Assembly (NCBI RefSeq): GCF_015712065.1
Contig: NZ_JACFYZ010000003.1
Location: 248,001 to 312,000 of the forward strand
Reading direction: 5' to 3'
DNA: 64,000 nucleotides
Origin: Ectopseudomonas chengduensis
GTDB taxonomy: Bacteria; Pseudomonadota; Gammaproteobacteria; Pseudomonadales; Pseudomonadaceae
Shown: piece by piece, positions 44,736-54,228 of the stretch
Layout of the letters: each line of letters starts with the position of its first letter
Position numbering within the stretch: the first letter of the stretch is position 1
The notes under the pieces: generated by a model
What the model saw: the letters and a program-made list of their open reading frames with translations, nothing else
Databases searched by the model: none
What the model was told of the DNA's origin: nothing
Made by a program: the position numbers and the translations under genes

Positions 44736-44952
44736 TTTCGCCCTTACGGCGACTCACTTTTTTCAAACGCCAAAAAAGTAAGCAAAAACGCTGTGCCCCG
44801 CCATCCGGGTCTCGCTTCGCTCGACTTCCCTCACTCCATCATTGCTCCGAGGGCCCGCCGCGAAGGGCCATCCCTGGCCCATCGCGGCTCTCGCGGCATC
44901 CATGCCGCTCAACCCTCTACACAACGATTCCGTTCGGCCTTCTGAAGGGGCG
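44736..44952 (+). repeat. third copy of the TTTCGCCC...CTGAAGGGG repeat unit
   Basis: This 217-bp stretch resembles the right half of the element at 5518-6130 in plus orientation: TTTCGCCCTTACGG, a TTTTTT/AAAAAAG hairpin with GTAAGC, CCGGGT..CGCTTCGC, CCCTC.CTCC, GGGCCATCC.TGGCCC, GCATCCATGCCGCTCA, and CTTCTGAAGGGGCGA. Short open frames within it are repeat translation products only. Confidence 0.7.
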
Positions 44953-45134
44953 ATTGGCGGTCTCTGATCGTTCGTGCTCCGTCTCTCTATATCCCAGCTT
45001 GCTACTAAACACTCTACGCAGCAACTACGTTGGCCTGCTAACAGTGGCGCTTGGTGCAGATGTAGAACTTGGCGTTAATAAAAAATAAAGAAAAACTTTC
45101 TCCATGCCGAATGCTTGCGAGATACGAGAGAAAA

Positions 45135-45614
45135 TTACGCCGCTCCTTGATACGGGAGTTGCAATTCCTCAACGTCGTAAGTGAAGTCCAATACTACTTG
45201 GATTGGTTTTTGCTCAGGATTCTTTCCGTTGTAGACGTCGACGTCCGTCTTGAGCTGGTAACAGTCACCCACGATTTGCTGTCTGCGCTGGGAAAAGGAC
45301 TTTACGAAGTGCTCGCGAGGCGCATTTTGATCGTCGATATCAGCCCACAGGGAAAGTGTTTTATTACCTTTCTTTGTCCTGACGGCATGTTTTGCTCGAT
45401 AGCGCTGCCCGTTTCTGTCGGTCCGATATTCTTCTCTAAATGCTTGCGAAATGTCAGATGCTATAGCATCTATAATTGTCTTGGTGTTTGGTTTGTGTAA
45501 TCCATTCTTGTAAGCCCACTCTGCAATAGCATGGGGGTCTACCAGCCCAGTATCTCCAGACTCTCTTTTGTATCGTTCAATGTATAGCTTGATTTGGTGA
45601 GAGTATGCGCTCAT
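45135..45614 (-). CDS. uncharacterised protein, third gene of the HigB/HigA-ImmA module
   Basis: This 159-residue soluble protein has no domain I can name. It is charged throughout, with a central stretch KHAVRTKKGNKTLSLWADID, then REHFVKSFSQRRQQIVGDCY and QVVLDFTYDVEELQL near the C-terminus. From memory, similar proteins occur next to ImmA/IrrE-type genes in other bacteria, which suggests a conserved partner. Its ribosome-binding site and start (AGGAGAAAAATACATGAGCG) closely copy those of the preceding gene. It starts 11 bp after that gene's stop, so they are co-transcribed. Base composition is AT-rich compared with the flanks. A function such as substrate, adaptor or second antitoxin is possible but unsupported. 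Confidence 0.8.
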   Translation of the reverse strand: MSAYSHQIKLYIERYKRESGDTGLVDPHAIAEWAYKNGLHKPNTKTIIDAIASDISQAFREEYRTDRNGQRYRAKHAVRTKKGNKTLSLWADIDDQNAPREHFVKSFSQRRQQIVGDCYQLKTDVDVYNGKNPEQKPIQVVLDFTYDVEELQLPYQGAA

Positions 45615-45625
45615 GTATTTTTCTC

Positions 45626-46744
45626 CTAGCTGGGTATGATTCCCCAGCCGTCAGCTATGGCCGAAGATAGAACTATATCTCTGATCTTAACTTGGTGCTT
45701 TCTTAGAAAGTCATGCCTTCCTAGGTGGCGTTGGATCTGCCCAACGACCAAGCCGGGGTGTATATTTATTCTTTGTGCAAATGCACATATTTTCTTTTCG
45801 GAAAAATATGGTTCGATTCGAGCTATAAAGTCGTTTAGCTGCTGATCGGGTACGCAGAAATTTTGTGCTGCTTGATTTGCAAGTCTTTCGCACTCAATTA
45901 CGGAGGAGCTGTCTTCGCCGATATTAGTGTCAATTATTGGCCCCTCAGAATTTTTGCCGTCTTCTCTCAGGATATGTTCAATTTCGTGTCTTAAAACAAA
46001 CCAGAAGTTGTCGATTCTGTCGAAGCGTAAAGTCATGCCTATTACTGGTTTGTCCTCTGATAGCCAAAAGCAAGCGCCATCAATTTTAGATCCTGATATA
46101 GCTTCTACAAAGACTATTCTTACGCCGGCTTCTGCCAAGATTGCTGGTGCTTTTCGAGCTTCTTCTGGTGCGTTTAGTAATGTTTTTAGTTTTTCTACTG
46201 CTAGCTGTAAAGATTCTTTTGAATAACGTGTTAAAACCTGCTTTTCAGCAAGTTGCTTGACTCTGAATAGCCAGGCTAGCTGTAGCATACTTGCCTCAGA
46301 GCCTTCGTTTGTTCTTTTTGCAAAGTGACATATTGAAGGCGTTTCACCTATGACTTTTATTTTAAAGAAGTCGAGGAATCTTTGTTCTAGTACTTCAATG
46401 TTTTCGCTGGCTTGTATCCAGCCTCTGCGAATTGTTTCTCTTACTGGGAATTCGGTGTAAAGTTTTGCTTTTCTCGCAACAATATTGCTTTCTGTTTTTA
46501 CTTTTGAAAGCTGATATTGGCTTTCAAGATTCATCCAGTACTCTGCGGACGTGCCAAATGCTTCACCCAATCCTTTTGCTGTCTCGGGCGTAATGGCACG
46601 TTTAGCCGATATGATCTCGCTTACAAGCCTAGGCGGGCGGTCAAGGATTTCAGCTAGCTCTTGCTGTGTCCAACCCCTTGCCTCAAGTTCGTCGCGCAAG
46701 AACTCTCCCGGTGCGAAAACTTCGGCAGGTTTGCGGGCGCTCAT
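45626..46744 (-). CDS. higA: HigA-type antitoxin fused to an ImmA/IrrE metallopeptidase
   Basis: This 372-residue protein joins two modules. Residues 1-80 are a HigA-type XRE domain (APGEFLRDELEARGWTQQEL; LDRPPRLVSEIISAKRAITP; LGEAFGTSAEYWMNLESQYQ). After a linker helix region (90-200), residues 200-370 form an ImmA/IrrE (COG2856) peptidase with HEIEH (253-257) and a likely third ligand Glu287 in ECERLANQAA. HigA normally represses and neutralises HigB; ImmA peptidases cleave regulators in other systems. The gene lies 13 bp after higB. Low GC and rare codons compared with the flanks suggest transfer. Confidence 0.9.
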   Translation of the reverse strand: MSARKPAEVFAPGEFLRDELEARGWTQQELAEILDRPPRLVSEIISAKRAITPETAKGLGEAFGTSAEYWMNLESQYQLSKVKTESNIVARKAKLYTEFPVRETIRRGWIQASENIEVLEQRFLDFFKIKVIGETPSICHFAKRTNEGSEASMLQLAWLFRVKQLAEKQVLTRYSKESLQLAVEKLKTLLNAPEEARKAPAILAEAGVRIVFVEAISGSKIDGACFWLSEDKPVIGMTLRFDRIDNFWFVLRHEIEHILREDGKNSEGPIIDTNIGEDSSSVIECERLANQAAQNFCVPDQQLNDFIARIEPYFSEKKICAFAQRINIHPGLVVGQIQRHLGRHDFLRKHQVKIRDIVLSSAIADGWGIIPS

Positions 46745-46757
46745 GTTTTTTCTCCAG

Positions 46758-47054
46758 TTAGTGATAGTCAGCTATTTCGATGATTCCGATTATTTTGCAT
46801 GGAGACTCGCCTCTTATCACAACAATAAGTCTCCACTGCGAATTCAGTCTCATTGAATTTTGACCATCTCTGATCCCCTTTAATTTTTCAAAATGCAGTG
46901 ATTTTAATGCGTAAAAATCCCTTTCATCTTGCGCGGCTCTAATTGTTTGGAGGCGCTTCCTATAAGCACGAACCACCTCCTGCGAGTAGCCAGCAGTGAA
47001 GCGGGAATCGGTTTCTAGCCGATCTAGGTCATCGTCATCAAATTCAACTTCCAT
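46758..47054 (-). CDS. higB: HigB/RelE-type toxin
   Basis: This 98-residue protein has the HigB (RelE/ParE superfamily) layout: TAGYSQEVVRAYRKRLQTIR, RDFYALKSLHFEKLKGIRDG, NSMRLNSQWRLIVVIRGE and a short C-terminus IIGIIEIADYH. Such toxins cleave mRNA at the ribosome. It is first in the module and is followed at once by its HigA partner, the reverse of most TA operons but usual for higBA. No good ribosome-binding site precedes the ATG, and the predicted transcript starts at or next to it. Confidence 0.9.
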   Translation of the reverse strand: MEVEFDDDDLDRLETDSRFTAGYSQEVVRAYRKRLQTIRAAQDERDFYALKSLHFEKLKGIRDGQNSMRLNSQWRLIVVIRGESPCKIIGIIEIADYH

Positions 47055-47060
47055 GCCGTC

Positions 47061-47114
47061 ACTCTAGGCCTGCTTATGAATATTGTCAATTTCCGAGTTT
47101 ACACTATGTGTAAA
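47061..47114 (-). promoter_or_regulatory. higB promoter with palindromic operator
   Basis: On the minus strand TTGACA (47089-47084) and TAGAGT (47066-47061), 17 bp apart, make a near-consensus sigma-70 promoter. Just upstream lies a perfect palindrome TTTACACTATGTGTAAA (47098-47114), probably the operator bound by the HigA domain. The -10 box is only 6 bp before the higB ATG, so a leaderless or almost leaderless transcript is expected. Confidence 0.78.
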
Positions 47115-47174
47115 GTCGTTGGTAAGTGTTTTTACGGCTCACTCACCGGCCTGGGTGAGTGAGCCGTGGTGCAC

Positions 47175-48686
47175 TCAGGCCAGTGCCGTGCGCTGCCGAC
47201 CTTCAACCCGCCGTTTCAACGCCGCACCTTCGACGATCTCCAACCCGCCGCCCTGGGCGCGGGCGGAGCGGCCCCAGTCTTCCAGCAGTTCCATGCAGGC
47301 ATGGTCGATATAGCTGACCCGCGCCAGGCTCAGGTGCAGGCGGGTGCCCGGTTCGACGCTGGCCAGCAGTTTGGCCAGTTGTGGTACGCGCAGGAAGGTG
47401 GCAGCGCCGCTCATACGCAACTCGGCGCTGTTCGGGCCGGTGGGCACCAGCTTCGCGCGCAGGCGCGAGGCGCTCCACACCAGTTTCAGTAAGGTCAGGC
47501 CAAAGCCCACCAGCACGCCGGTCAGCAGGTCGGTGAAGACGATGCATAGCGCCGTGGCGGCGTAGATGAACACCGGGGCACGGCCGTACTGGCCGAGGTT
47601 GCGCATGGCCTTGGGGTCGACCAGTTTGCAGCCGGTGTACACCAGTACCGCGCCGAGGCTGGTCACCGGGATGCTCTGCAGCACGGCGGGCAGCAGAGCG
47701 ACCAGGGCCAGTAGCCAGGCGCCGTGAAGGATGGTCGAGGCGCGGCCGCGAGCACCGGCCTGGACGTTGGCCGAGCTGCGTACGATCACCCCGGTCATCG
47801 GCAGGGCGCCGACCGCACCGCAAAGCATGTTGCCGATGCCCTGGGCGGACAGTTCGCGGTTGAAGCGTGCACGGGGGCCATCGTGCATGCGGTCCACGGC
47901 GGCGGCAGACAGCAGCGTCTCGGCGCTGGCGATAAAGGCCAGCGCCAGTGCCGCGATCAGCAGTTGCGGATCGGCCAGGCTGGCCAGGCCCTGCGGGGTG
48001 ATCCAGTCGATGGCATCGCCGAGGTTGGCTGGCAGCTCCACGCGCTTGACCGGTAGCGCGAGCCACAGGCTGGCCAGAGTGGCGAGCGTCACGCCGACCA
48101 GCGCGCCGGGCAGAAAGCGCAGTGGCGCTGGGCGAAAACGCTCCCACAGCCAGATGCTGGCGATGGTGCCGAGGCCCACTGCACCGGCGATCATGGCGTT
48201 GCTGCCGAGCAGGGTCAGCGCATCACCCACGGCGCCGGGGAAGGCCAGCAGGTTGTCCAGGCCGGAGGCCTTGGGCGCGGCATCGATCATCACGTGCACC
48301 TGCGACAACACGATGAGGATGCCGATGCCGGCGAGCATGCCGTAGACCACCGCCGGCGCGGTGACGCGAAACCAGCCGCCCAGGCGCAAGGTGCCGGCGA
48401 CCAGCTGGATCAGTCCGGCCAGCAGCAACACCGGGCCTAGCGCAGCCATGCCGTGAGTACGCACCAGCTCGAACACCAGCACGGCGAGGCCGGCAGCCGG
48501 GCCGCTCACCTGTAGTGGCGCGCCGGCGATGAAACCGACCACCAGACCGCCGATGATGCCGGTGATCAGTCCCTTGGCCGGCGGCATGCCGGAGGCGATG
48601 GCGATGCCCATGCACAGCGGCAGGGCGACGAGAAAGACCACCACGGACGCCAGCGCGTCCCGTGGCAGTGTGCGAAATACAGTCAT
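47175..48686 (-). CDS. SulP-family anion transporter (bicarbonate or sulfate)
   Basis: This 503-residue membrane protein has the SulP core (LALPLCMGIAIASGMPPAKG early; SGPAAGLAVLVFELVR; NMLCGAVGALPMTGVIVRSSAN) and about 12 helices, then a cytoplasmic STAS-like domain near residues 410-490 (LHLSLARVSYIDHACMELLE). A beta-carbonic anhydrase gene lies directly upstream on the same strand. That pairing is typical of SulP proteins moving bicarbonate, as in cyanobacterial BicA-type systems, although sulfate remains possible. Confidence 0.9.
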   Translation of the reverse strand: MTVFRTLPRDALASVVVFLVALPLCMGIAIASGMPPAKGLITGIIGGLVVGFIAGAPLQVSGPAAGLAVLVFELVRTHGMAALGPVLLLAGLIQLVAGTLRLGGWFRVTAPAVVYGMLAGIGILIVLSQVHVMIDAAPKASGLDNLLAFPGAVGDALTLLGSNAMIAGAVGLGTIASIWLWERFRPAPLRFLPGALVGVTLATLASLWLALPVKRVELPANLGDAIDWITPQGLASLADPQLLIAALALAFIASAETLLSAAAVDRMHDGPRARFNRELSAQGIGNMLCGAVGALPMTGVIVRSSANVQAGARGRASTILHGAWLLALVALLPAVLQSIPVTSLGAVLVYTGCKLVDPKAMRNLGQYGRAPVFIYAATALCIVFTDLLTGVLVGFGLTLLKLVWSASRLRAKLVPTGPNSAELRMSGAATFLRVPQLAKLLASVEPGTRLHLSLARVSYIDHACMELLEDWGRSARAQGGGLEIVEGAALKRRVEGRQRTALA

Positions 48687-48770
48687 GAATATCTCTCCTT
48701 GCCCGATCTACGGGCAAAAGCAGCCCATGCCCGCGCCATCCAGGGGCGCAGGCTCAGGGAAATGGGTGGA

Positions 48771-49502
48771 TCAGACGCTGGCGTAGCGCGGTTGCGGGGT
48801 AGCGCAGGGCTGCTCGTCGCCATCAAGCGCAAGGAAGTTGCCCGAAGCGGCGTCGTAGGCGCGGATGCCGCCGCTGTCTATGTCGTATACCCAGCCATGG
48901 ATGTGCAGTTGGCCGCTGGCCAGACGGGCGGCGACGGACGGGTGAGTACGCAGGTGGTCGAGTTGGGCCACCACGTTCTCTTCGGTCAGCACGCCGAGGG
49001 TTTCGTGGGCGCTGCCGCAATTGCAGTTGTCCGCCACCACGCTGCGCGCCACCTCGGCGTGGCGCAGCCAGGCGCGCACGGTGGGCGTGCCGTCGAGGCT
49101 GGCCGGGTTGAGCACGGCCTTCATCGCGCCGCAGTCGGAATGGCCACAGACGATGATGTGCTGTACGCCAAGGGCGAGCACGGCATATTCGATGGCGGTG
49201 GAAACGCCACCGTTCATCTGTCCGTAGGGCGGTACCACGTTACCCACGTTGCGGGTGACGAACAGAGTGCCGGGGTCGCTCTGGGTGATCAGCTCCGGCA
49301 CGATGCGCGAGTCGGCGCAGGTGATGAACATTGCGCTGGGCGACTGCGCCGAGGCCAGACGCTTGAACAGCGCCTGCTGCTGCGGGTAGACCTCCTGGCG
49401 GAAACGCCGAAAGCCCTGCAGCAGTTGTTGCAGGGCGGCCTGGGCGTTGTCCTTGGTGACGGGGCGCAGGGTGTTGCCGGTTCGGGAAGCGGTTGAGTTC
49501 AT
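48771..49502 (-). CDS. beta-class carbonic anhydrase
   Basis: This 243-residue enzyme interconverts CO2 and bicarbonate. The zinc ligands are Cys62, His121 and Cys124 (ITCADSR and CGHSDCG), and Asp64/Arg66 form the dyad gating the metal. The active site is of the type seen in clade B plant-like enzymes. The start at 49502 follows AGGAGA by 8 bases; an upstream ATG at 49574 is not used. It precedes the SulP transporter by 84 bp. Together they may supply bicarbonate for biosynthesis at low CO2. Confidence 0.93.
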   Translation of the reverse strand: MNSTASRTGNTLRPVTKDNAQAALQQLLQGFRRFRQEVYPQQQALFKRLASAQSPSAMFITCADSRIVPELITQSDPGTLFVTRNVGNVVPPYGQMNGGVSTAIEYAVLALGVQHIIVCGHSDCGAMKAVLNPASLDGTPTVRAWLRHAEVARSVVADNCNCGSAHETLGVLTEENVVAQLDHLRTHPSVAARLASGQLHIHGWVYDIDSGGIRAYDAASGNFLALDGDEQPCATPQPRYASV

Positions 49503-49816
49503 CGTTGCATCTCCTGTGATTTTCATCGGTGACGTTCTCGACTGCCAGCCAAACGCCTGTGACCGTTCGGTCACTTCCGGGGCAACGATAAAGATTCTTA
49601 CTTAATCAAAACTGAACGAGAGGCTCTAAAACGCCACTATGCGGGCATTTTCAGGGATATGGCCTGTGGGGCCAGAGGCATGAGCGAGTACTGGGAGTAT
49701 CGAGGAGCAGAACGGGTGATCGAGCTGCGCGGGTATGAGCGCCAAGAGGCAGCGCCTGGCGGGCCACCTGCTGCTGCAGGTCGGCCCGCTTGGCGAGGTA
49801 TGACCGTGGGTGTGGC
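49503..49816. other. intergenic region with a palindrome and a doubtful short frame
   Basis: A perfect 7-bp palindrome GTGACCGTTCGGTCAC (49559-49574) lies 57 bp upstream of the carbonic anhydrase start and could be an operator. The frame 49680-49820 (46 codons, MSEYWEYRGAERVIELRGYE...) has a weak AGAGG site and overlaps the next gene's stop, so it is not called as a gene. The rest shows nothing. Confidence 0.45.
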
Positions 49817-50053
49817 TTAGTGCTCGCCTTTCATCGCGCCACTGAGGCCGAACATCAGCACCAGCAGGTTGGCATCGGGTTTGGCGGCGGGCTGCACTTG
49901 CTTGCGCAAAGGCGCGGTGGGACAGGGCTCTGCGGCGGTGCAGGCTTGCGCTTCCAGCACGCGCGGGCCGGGCTCCTGCCAGGCTGCGGCGGCGATTGCC
50001 GTTACGCTGAGGGCGAGGCCCAGGAACAAACCTCGTGCTATTTCTAATTTCAT
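49817..50053 (-). CDS. small exported protein of unknown function
   Basis: This 78-residue protein begins MKLEIARGLFLGLALSVTAI, a signal peptide or single membrane anchor ending near AAAAW. Two cysteines (QACTAAEPC) four residues apart follow. The C-terminus NLLVLMFGLSGAMKGEH is again hydrophobic. AAGGGG lies 8 bases before the chosen ATG at 50053; an upstream ATG at 50110 is poorer. No family recognised and no obvious operon partner. Confidence 0.6.
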   Translation of the reverse strand: MKLEIARGLFLGLALSVTAIAAAAWQEPGPRVLEAQACTAAEPCPTAPLRKQVQPAAKPDANLLVLMFGLSGAMKGEH

Positions 50054-50411
50054 TTTGCTAACCCCTTGAAAGCGCTGCCAAACGCTGTTCGCTAAACCTA
50101 GATCACCCATTGCCTTGTCGTCGTCTCATGCGACGAACGGTCTTAGCGCGTAGCTGGCACCAGCCGGGGCTGTGCTGGGACACGGGCCTTGTCGGTTGGT
50201 TCAACAATGCTGCGGGTAACGTATCGACGTAACCTTAGGTGCCCGTTAAGGCCCCCTGTAACAGCCGGCCCTGGCAGTTGCAGTCGCCTGCAGCTCTGCT
50301 TGCTACCCAGCGCAAATGTGCAAGGTAGAGCCACTTCCTGGTGGGGGTGATGCGGATGGAGCGAGGTGTTGCGGGAAAAACACTGCCGGCCCTGGGCCGG
50401 CAGTCGTTTGT
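50054..50411. other. intergenic region with no gene seen
   Basis: About 358 bp separate the small exported protein and the InaA-like gene. No frame here has a convincing start and family resemblance. The only clear structure is the terminator at 50375-50404 that belongs to the InaA-like gene. Confidence 0.5.
50375..50404 (-). terminator. rho-independent terminator of the InaA-like gene
   Basis: Stem ACTGCCGGCC / GGCCGGCAGT (50382-50391 and 50395-50404) with a 3-base loop is followed on the minus strand by GTTTTT. Confidence 0.88.
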
Positions 50412-51116
50412 TCAGGCAATAGCCGTGCCGAGGCCTTTGGCACCATCGGCGAAGATCTGGCGATAGCCCTGCAGCAGTTGCTGCCAGTCGGCGTCGGACC
50501 AGGGGCTGTGGCGTCGTAGTTGAGGCAGGTCGTGCTGAGCGGCCTGGACGCGTGTCAGGCGGCGACGGCTTTTCTCCAGATCCAGCAGGGCCACCTGCGG
50601 CGTTTCGCCGGCAAGGTTAACGAAGACATGTTTGGCATACAGGCAACCGTGCTGCCAGCGCCCCAGGTGCATACGCGCCAGAGTCGCGCCAACAAGTTGC
50701 AGCAGCTCGGTGTGTACGGCTTCACCACAGGCTTCGCGGCCGCCTTTGGCGTACCAGCTTTCGATGTCCATGAAGCCTTCGAGCTCGGCGGTCACCAGCA
50801 GGCCCCGCCAGCCCTGTTGTGGGTCGCGTTCGACGCCGCAGTAGATCAGCTTGGGAACGGGCACGCCGAGTGCGTCCAGGGCCAGCAATGCACTGCGTTC
50901 GCGCAGTACGGTCGGGCGTCCCTGTGGATGCAGCAGGCTGCGGTAGATATGGCCGATCTGTTTCTTGGCGTAGAGCACGCCGGTTTCATCCAGCAGGCGC
51001 TGCACGCCACTTTTGCCGCCGCGGCGAGCGTTGGGCTCTTCGACCCAATCACCTTGCTGTTGCCACCAGTATTGGAATACCTGCTGAGGAATCTCGTTCG
51101 TACTGCAAAGGGCCAT
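50412..51116 (-). CDS. InaA-family (lipopolysaccharide core kinase-like) protein
   Basis: This 234-residue protein has a protein-kinase-like fold of the Kdo/InaA family: GVLYAKKQIGHIYRSLLHPQ (with a conserved Lys near residue 51), GVPVPKLIYCGVE, RMHLGRWQHGCLYAKHVFVN (catalytic-loop-like, Asp replaced by Gly/Cys in the HGCLYAKHVFVN stretch, an atypical HxxLYxxHxFVN) and LLDLEKSRRR (DFG-like Asp). The segment LHLGRWQHG..YAKH is the hallmark of this group. InaA responds to weak acids in E. coli, and WaaP-like relatives phosphorylate LPS heptose. Monocistronic, followed by a terminator. Confidence 0.85.
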   Translation of the reverse strand: MALCSTNEIPQQVFQYWWQQQGDWVEEPNARRGGKSGVQRLLDETGVLYAKKQIGHIYRSLLHPQGRPTVLRERSALLALDALGVPVPKLIYCGVERDPQQGWRGLLVTAELEGFMDIESWYAKGGREACGEAVHTELLQLVGATLARMHLGRWQHGCLYAKHVFVNLAGETPQVALLDLEKSRRRLTRVQAAQHDLPQLRRHSPWSDADWQQLLQGYRQIFADGAKGLGTAIA

Positions 51117-51342
51117 ATTTTTGTTCTTCTATTGGAGGTGTGCGCAGCACTCGTCTCGTGAACGGGGACTACGTCGTTCAGGGTTGTAACAAAACATAAG
51201 CAAACAACGTTCCCGAGTCCATCGGTAATGTGATCGGATTTTGCGGCCTGTATCGCTTTTCGTCGGGCATAAAAAATTTCCGGGAGAAATTTTTAACGTC
51301 GCGTAGCGACGGCCCTCAGGGTGGCCGCCATGGATGGCAGGC

Positions 51343-51372
51343 CAAAAAAAACCCCGCGACTGGCGCGGGGTT
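51343..51372 (-). terminator. rho-independent terminator of groESL
   Basis: Stem AACCCCGCG / CGCGGGGTT (51350-51372) reads on the minus strand and is followed by a long T run (AAAAAAA on the plus strand). It lies 28 bp after the groEL stop. Confidence 0.92.
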
Positions 51373-51399
51373 CTTGGTACTGCTAAGGAGCCGGGTGGC

Positions 51400-53058
<1,659 letters not shown>

Positions 53059-53094
53059 TCAAATTCTTGAAGGTTAAACGGAGATTCGTGGGAA

Positions 53095-53388
53095 TCAGGC
53101 TTCGACGACAGCGAGGATTTCGTTCTCGCCCATTACCAGCAGGTCTTCGCCGTCGACTTTGACGGTGTTGCTGCCGGAGTACGGGCCGAATACCACCTTG
53201 TCACCGACCTTGACGGCCAGCGGACGGACTTCGCCGTTATCCAGAACCTTACCGGTACCGACGGCAACGACTTCACCCTGGTTCGGCTTCTCGGCGGCCG
53301 AACCCGGCAGCACGATGCCGCCTGCGGTTTTGGTCTCTTCTTCGCTGCGACGGATCACGACGCGGTCATGCAGAGGACGAAGCTTCAT
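53095..53388 (-). CDS. groES: co-chaperonin GroES
   Basis: This 97-residue co-chaperonin begins [20 protein letters not shown], has the mobile loop [20 protein letters not shown], and ends with [10 protein letters not shown]. It caps GroEL rings. First gene of the groES-groEL operon; a heat-shock-type promoter lies upstream at 53538-53565. No CIRCE element was seen. Confidence 0.97.
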   Translation of the reverse strand: MKLRPLHDRVVIRRSEEETKTAGGIVLPGSAAEKPNQGEVVAVGTGKVLDNGEVRPLAVKVGDKVVFGPYSGSNTVKVDGEDLLVMGENEILAVVEA

Positions 53389-53537
53389 TGTCGATCTCTC
53401 CTAACAATTGAATGGCCAACTTGCCGACTCTTGAATGGTCGGCGGGTTTGTAAAATCCGGCGAGGCCGGGCGCGGCACGCTGGGCGCACCGCGAAAGTCG
53501 GACTGCCTCAGCGGGCAGGCACCTTGCGGTGACTGCT

Positions 53538-53565
53538 ACATGTGGGCGAGCAAGGGTATTTCAAG
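53538..53565 (-). promoter_or_regulatory. predicted sigma-32 promoter of groESL
   Basis: The minus strand reads CTTGAAA (53565-53559) and CCCACATGT (53546-53538), about 12 bp apart, close to the sigma-32 consensus CTTGAAA and CCCATNT. It lies about 150 bp upstream of groES, leaving a rather long leader. Confidence 0.65.
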
Positions 53566-53639
53566 GGGCGGGGATGAAATTTTTTGCGTTTCAGAGGGGG
53601 CAGCACTCGCGGTAAGCACCGCAGCCTGACGACTTTGCT

Positions 53640-53697
53640 TAGGAGCCGGCTTGTCGGCGATCAGCCAGAGAGAGATCGCCGGCAAGCCGGCTCCTAC
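53640..53697. repeat. REP pair, GCCGGC variant
   Basis: Arms 53640-53661 (AGGAGCCGGCTTGTCGGCGAT) and 53675-53697 (ATCGCCGGCAAGCCGGCTCC) are complementary with one mismatch. It lies between the groES leader and the fxsA 3' end. Confidence 0.8.
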
Positions 53698-53711
53698 AGG
53701 TGCTGTAGGGA

Positions 53712-54161
53712 TCAGTCTCGGCGCTCGTACTCGCCTTCGAGCACGTTGGGGTTGGTCTTGCCGGTGCGGGCGGCCTGGTCATCGAAGAAGGCGCGCTGAC
53801 GCAGGGCCTGCTCCTCGGCGCGGCGGCGGATCTTGCCCACCAGCAGGCGGCGGGTGAAGGGAAGCAGGCAGAGCACGCCGAAGATGTCGCTGATGAAACC
53901 CGGCAGCAGCAGCAGGCCACCGCCGACGGCGATCAGCAGGCCTTCGAGCATTTCCTGCTCGGGCAGCTCACCACGCGAGAGTTTTTCGCGGGCGCGCCAG
54001 GCAGTGGCGACACCTGCAACGCGCAAAAGAACACTGCCGAGAATGGCGGTGCCGATCACCAGCATCAGCGTGGGCAGCACGCCAATCGCGCTGCCGACCT
54101 TGATCAGCAGGGCCAGCTCGATGATGGGAAAGAGCAGAAAGAGGAACAGAAACACGCGCAT
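53712..54161 (-). CDS. fxsA: FxsA-family membrane protein
   Basis: This 149-residue protein starts MRVFLFLFLLFPIIELALLI and has further hydrophobic helices (GVLPTLMLVIGTAILGSVLL; MLEGLLIAVGGGLLLLPGFI SD split here). These match FxsA, an inner-membrane protein whose overproduction lets F-containing cells exclude phage T7 in E. coli. The C-terminal cytoplasmic tail is long and charged. The gene is monocistronic and lies upstream of the heat-shock operon, as fxsA does in many gammaproteobacteria. Confidence 0.9.
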   Translation of the reverse strand: MRVFLFLFLLFPIIELALLIKVGSAIGVLPTLMLVIGTAILGSVLLRVAGVATAWRAREKLSRGELPEQEMLEGLLIAVGGGLLLLPGFISDIFGVLCLLPFTRRLLVGKIRRRAEEQALRQRAFFDDQAARTGKTNPNVLEGEYERRD

Positions 54162-54228
54162 GAGTCGAAGTGTCCTTGGCGGAAGACGGGCTTCCCGTAG
54201 AAGTTAAATATGGCGTTTCGCGCTTAAT

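Noticed and set aside
49680..49820. 46-codon plus-strand frame (MSEYWEYRGAERVIELRGYE...)
   Set aside because: Weak ribosome-binding site, no family known, and overlap with the opposite gene's 3' end; could be real but is not supportable.
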